Source: Neurospora tetrasperma FGSC 2508 (taxonomy: Eukaryota > Ascomycota > Sordariomycetes > Sordariales > Sordariaceae). From it: a stretch of DNA of 24,501 bases. Position numbers and translations under genes: made by a program. The stretch lies in NCBI RefSeq assembly GCF_000213175.1, contig NW_009799179.1, positions 6,102,242 through 6,126,742 of the forward strand, in the 5' to 3' direction. Shown one piece after another: positions 21,478 to 24,501 of this stretch. Position 1 is the first letter of the stretch. Each line of letters starts with the position of its first letter. The notes under the pieces are model-generated. The model was not told the origin of the DNA, searched no databases, and worked only from the letters and a program-made list of their open reading frames with translations.

Positions 21478-21631
21478 TATAAATTATATATATAAAAACC
21501 CGGTTAGGGCTAAGAATTAACTATCCAAAGAAGGATTGTATTGAGATTAATAAAGAGTTAATACGATATATAGAAGATAACTTCGGAAAAATTAAAATAT
21601 AAATTGAACTAGTAGGAAGGCGGAAGATTAA

Positions 21632-22990
21632 TTATTTTATAATACTGGATTTTAATATTATATTGGCGGTAATAGTAGTACGGGTTCTATTATTACTAAG
21701 GTTATAGTTTTCTTCTTCGAAATCCTCCTCCTTAGGATCCTCCTTATTAATATTAGAATCCTTAATATTAAGAGGGATACTACTAAGTACCGTCTTTTAA
21801 CTATAATAAAACCAACTAAATAAAAATTCAACGACTGAACCTATACTTACAATATAATTATAAATATTATAAATAGTCTATTCAATACCGGAAAATTAAA
21901 CGAAGAGGGTTAATAAAAGAGTAAAAGAAGGAATACTATAAGGTATTTATAGCGAAAAGGTAATTATCAAAACTATTTTATCTAGTACGAATTATTATTA
22001 TTCCGGCGCCGAAATATTTAAAGTCGATAGTAATGTATTCGATTTTATCGGAGAGGGTACGTATAATTTTTTCGACCTTTATAATATTAAAATAAATTCT
22101 AGTAATATTACTATAGAAAATAAAGAGGTTTATCGAGGGGTCGATAGTAGTATAGGTAGTAAATTTCTTCTTTTTTAAAAGAAATTCAATAGTAGTCGCC
22201 GAATTTGAAGTTAGAAGATCGCCGACCGAAGATAATTCGGCGCTAGTACGGTCTACTATAACCTAAACGGCGGCTACCTTCTATACTTTATTAATAAGGG
22301 CTTTAAGGTTATAACTCTTAGCCGGGTTGTAATTATATAATACTATAATAGATTTAATAAGAGAGTAGATTAAAGGTTTAAAATTATTACTAAAGTACTC
22401 TTCAGTTTTTTTTACTACCTTATATTTGTAATAAAAATTACGAGGATAGACTATTTTAAAGAATTGAACGTAGTACTATTAAAGCGATAGAACGGAGATT
22501 TATAGGGATTTTGTATATATGAAATTTAATTAAAGACCTTTTTAAATTCGCCTATATCTTAGAAAGTTTTAGGAAGGATATAATATAAATTACAAATATA
22601 AGAATTATATTAAATAAAATTATTAGAAGGCCGAAAATATATTATAATAGTACCCTTCTTATTAAAATTCTTTTTAGTAAGGTACTTTTTAACTTTTTCT
22701 AAAGTACTAGGAATAACGGGAGTATTATAATTAATAGGAGGCGAATTAGCGGGGCCGGCGTTAGAAATTATAGTATCCAATACTACGCCGCCCTCCGAAT
22801 TAGTAAGAGGAATTATAACCTTCGTAACCTTTATAGTAGAAGTCTTCTTTACTATAGCGCTAACGTTAGGAAGTTTCTTACAAAATATAATATAAATATT
22901 ATAAAGTTAAGTTAGAGTAATTGTATTTATAAAGCGGAAGTAAGTTCGGTTAAAAGGCGGATATAATGTAGCGGAAAAGGTAATATAGTA
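21632..22990 (-). pseudogene. Unrecognised, well-preserved relic frame with acidic C-terminus
   Basis: Minus-strand reading in three phases. First comes an N-terminal part (FNRTYFRFINTITL; KKLPNVSAIVKKTSTIKV), with 84 stop-free codons from 22864 to 22613 ending FRPSNNF. At a T8 run (22406-22413) the phase shifts. About 125 codons with two TAG then follow (NLKALINKV; VDRTSAELSSVGDLLTSNS; IDFKYFGAGIIIIRTR) to about 21995. A further shift leads to an acidic tail (KEEDFEEENYNLSNN) and a TAA at 21632-21634. Total about 450 codons. The Ser/Thr/Pro-rich N-terminal part and position could fit a gag-like or LINE ORF1 protein of a third element, but no CCHC knuckle is seen and I do not recognise it. 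It lies tail to tail with the plus-strand LINE, leaving about 150 bases between the stops. No ATG is left near the 5' end. Confidence 0.5.
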
Positions 22991-23360
22991 TAAAAAGAAA
23001 GAAGGGAAGGAAGGAGAGAACTAGGTTAAAATTTCTTTTAAAGGATTTTAGGCGGCTCGGAATAATGTAATTAAAGAAAGATAGGATAAAAGACTACCGA
23101 CTACGGGGAGCCTACAATACGAGGGATAGTAATAGAGCGGCAACGGGTCGGGGCCGGGCGACTATATATATAATATAAATTTATAGTTTCGGTTATAATA
23201 GTGAAGTTATACTAAGAGGAAGTAAAACGGGAAAGGTACGGGGCCGATACGGTACTATTACGATAGCGAAGCGGAGGGTTTTTATCCAACTATAAAGTAC
23301 GGTTCTTCCTACCGACTACGAACGAAGCAGCACCGTATACCCACGGGGCGGACTATATAT
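22991..23360. other. CpG-rich stretch upstream of the minus-strand relic
   Basis: This segment keeps many CpG and GG/CC steps (for example 23120-23160 and 23230-23345) but little CpA or TpG, so it was GC-rich before RIP. Lying upstream of the minus-strand relic, it may be that element's 5' untranslated region or promoter. No motif can be named. Confidence 0.35.
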
Positions 23361-24501
23361 ATAGTTAGCGTGTATAAGACTAATAATAATATCATATATT
23401 AAGTAGAATAGAATATTCATTTTATTAATAATTATATAGGTTATAAATATAATAATAATAATTAAATTTCAAATTTATATATTTATTTTTAAATACTTTT
23501 ATTCATACAATTTACTATACATTCTTTATCTTCAATCTTACTTTTATTTATTATTCACTATTAAATTATTTTATTATTTGTAGAATTATACCTTTACCTT
23601 TATAATAATTCAATATAATTATTAAATAATATATAAATAGTCCTAAAAGATTGTAATATTAAATAAAATATATACACAATATATATATTATAATAATAAT
23701 CTTTCCCAGTTTTAGTAAAGTCTTTATTTACCGTCGGCTCAAATTAAAATAAATATAACTAAATTAAAATTTAAAATATAATAATAATAATAGTATAAGA
23801 ATTCTATCTATTTTTTATTTAATATTACTAATTTTATCTTATATTTATAAATTATTAGACCCTTAAATAGTAATAAAGATTTAATTTTAAAATATTATTA
23901 ATTTACTCTCAAGATTATCTAAAATTTAAGTATTAGAGAGTATATATAATTTGGATATTAATATTACTTCAAAGGGAAAGAAATAATACAAATTCTATTA
24001 TATTTTATAAGACTTAATACTTTATTTCTACAATATTACCTAAAAGTAATTTAATTAGTAGTATATAAAAACTATTCTAATAATACGAAAGGATATTCTC
24101 TATTTTATGTATTTATATATATAGTTTCATTATAATTTATATTTAAATATTAAATAATGTATATATTTAAACCTATTTATATTTAAAATTCCCTTTTAAA
24201 ACTTTTATTTAATTAATTTCCTTAAATATAGTTAAAGTTTTAAAATTATTAAATCTTTTAAATAGTGTTTTATATTACCATTCTTAAATAGGAAATATAA
24301 TATAATTCAAGTAGTAAATTTGACAATAATTAAAGAAGTAAATATTTAAATACTATTATAATAATATTACAAATATTAAAAGAAAATTTATAAGAAGATT
24401 ACTATACTTTTATACCTATATTCAATAAATAATACGTACTTTATAACAAAGAAGAAAATCAAGAATTTATAATTAAAATAGAGAATTGTCAAAATCTTTA
24501 A
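23361..24501. other. Very AT-rich DNA, no gene seen
   Basis: Both strands are closed by frequent stops in all frames and there are only short simple runs of A, T and TA. CpG is rare here too, unlike in the LINE regions, so this may be ordinary AT-rich intergenic DNA or an older, more decayed repeat. Confidence 0.5.

Larger units (their letters stand above)
16360..21600 (+). mobile_element. Second Tad1-like LINE, RIP-inactivated, plus strand
   Basis: ORF1 with a degenerate CCHC zinc knuckle is followed by ORF2 with endonuclease remnants, reverse transcriptase and a C-terminal domain. This matches the Tad1 group of fungal non-LTR retrotransposons. CpG-rich remnants at 16360-16620 look like RIP-spared CpG sites in the 5' end. 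Neither terminus nor a target duplication could be fixed; ORF2 stops at 21477 and another minus-strand relic begins to read at 21632. The protein resembles that of the minus-strand LINE in motif order, but the two are clearly different families. Confidence 0.8.

Noticed and set aside
1-24501. CRISPR array, tRNA or rRNA genes
   Set aside because: No regularly spaced repeats, cloverleaf or conserved rRNA blocks were noticed on either strand.

Overview
The window looks like a repeat graveyard in a filamentous ascomycete (Pezizomycotina) that practises repeat-induced point mutation (RIP). Most of it is very AT-rich and almost lacks CpA and TpG, while CpG, CpC and GpG survive (positions 17041-17100, for example, contain no CA and no TG). 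Long reading frames can still be followed, but they are punctured almost only by TAA and TAG, as expected when CAA, CAG and TGG codons lose C or G. No intact protein-coding gene, tRNA, rRNA or CRISPR array is visible. I found no gene whose product could be made today.

Layout. (1) 1-848 is AT-rich DNA with a (TAA)7 tract; 849-2095 (+) is an unrecognised relic with a Ser/Thr/Asn-rich end. (2) About 2100-7526 (-) is a Tad1-like LINE retrotransposon. Its ORF2 (endonuclease, reverse transcriptase, C-terminal domain) is readable from 5765 down to 2261, preceded by ORF1 (7526 to about 5800). (3) 8430-10196 (-) is a second copy of the 5' part of that LINE, cut off near the ORF1/ORF2 junction. (4) 10207-15391 is the least ordinary part: coherent relic frames of unknown identity at 10207-11957 (+), 11947-12700 (-, weak), 12739-14106 (+) and 14558-15391 (+). 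Two related 569- and 575-bp inverted-repeat elements (hAT-like MITEs, 8-bp target duplications) sit inside the first and third (+) relics. In both cases the relic's frame continues across the reconstructed empty site. Part of this stretch (the MITEs, 13900-14450) kept normal CpA/TpG, so it escaped RIP. (5) About 16480-21477 (+) is a second, different Tad1-like LINE with ORF1 (CCHC knuckle) and ORF2. (6) 21632-22990 (-) is a well-preserved but unrecognised relic; 22991-23360 is CpG-rich; 23361-24501 is AT-rich filler.

The parts do not form a working pathway. They record successive events: LINE insertion or duplication, RIP on repeated DNA, small MITE insertions into what were reading frames, and a few homopolymer frameshifts. 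The most useful leads are the undescribed MITE pair and the four unknown relic frames. All identifications come from reading the sequence by eye; none has been searched against a database.
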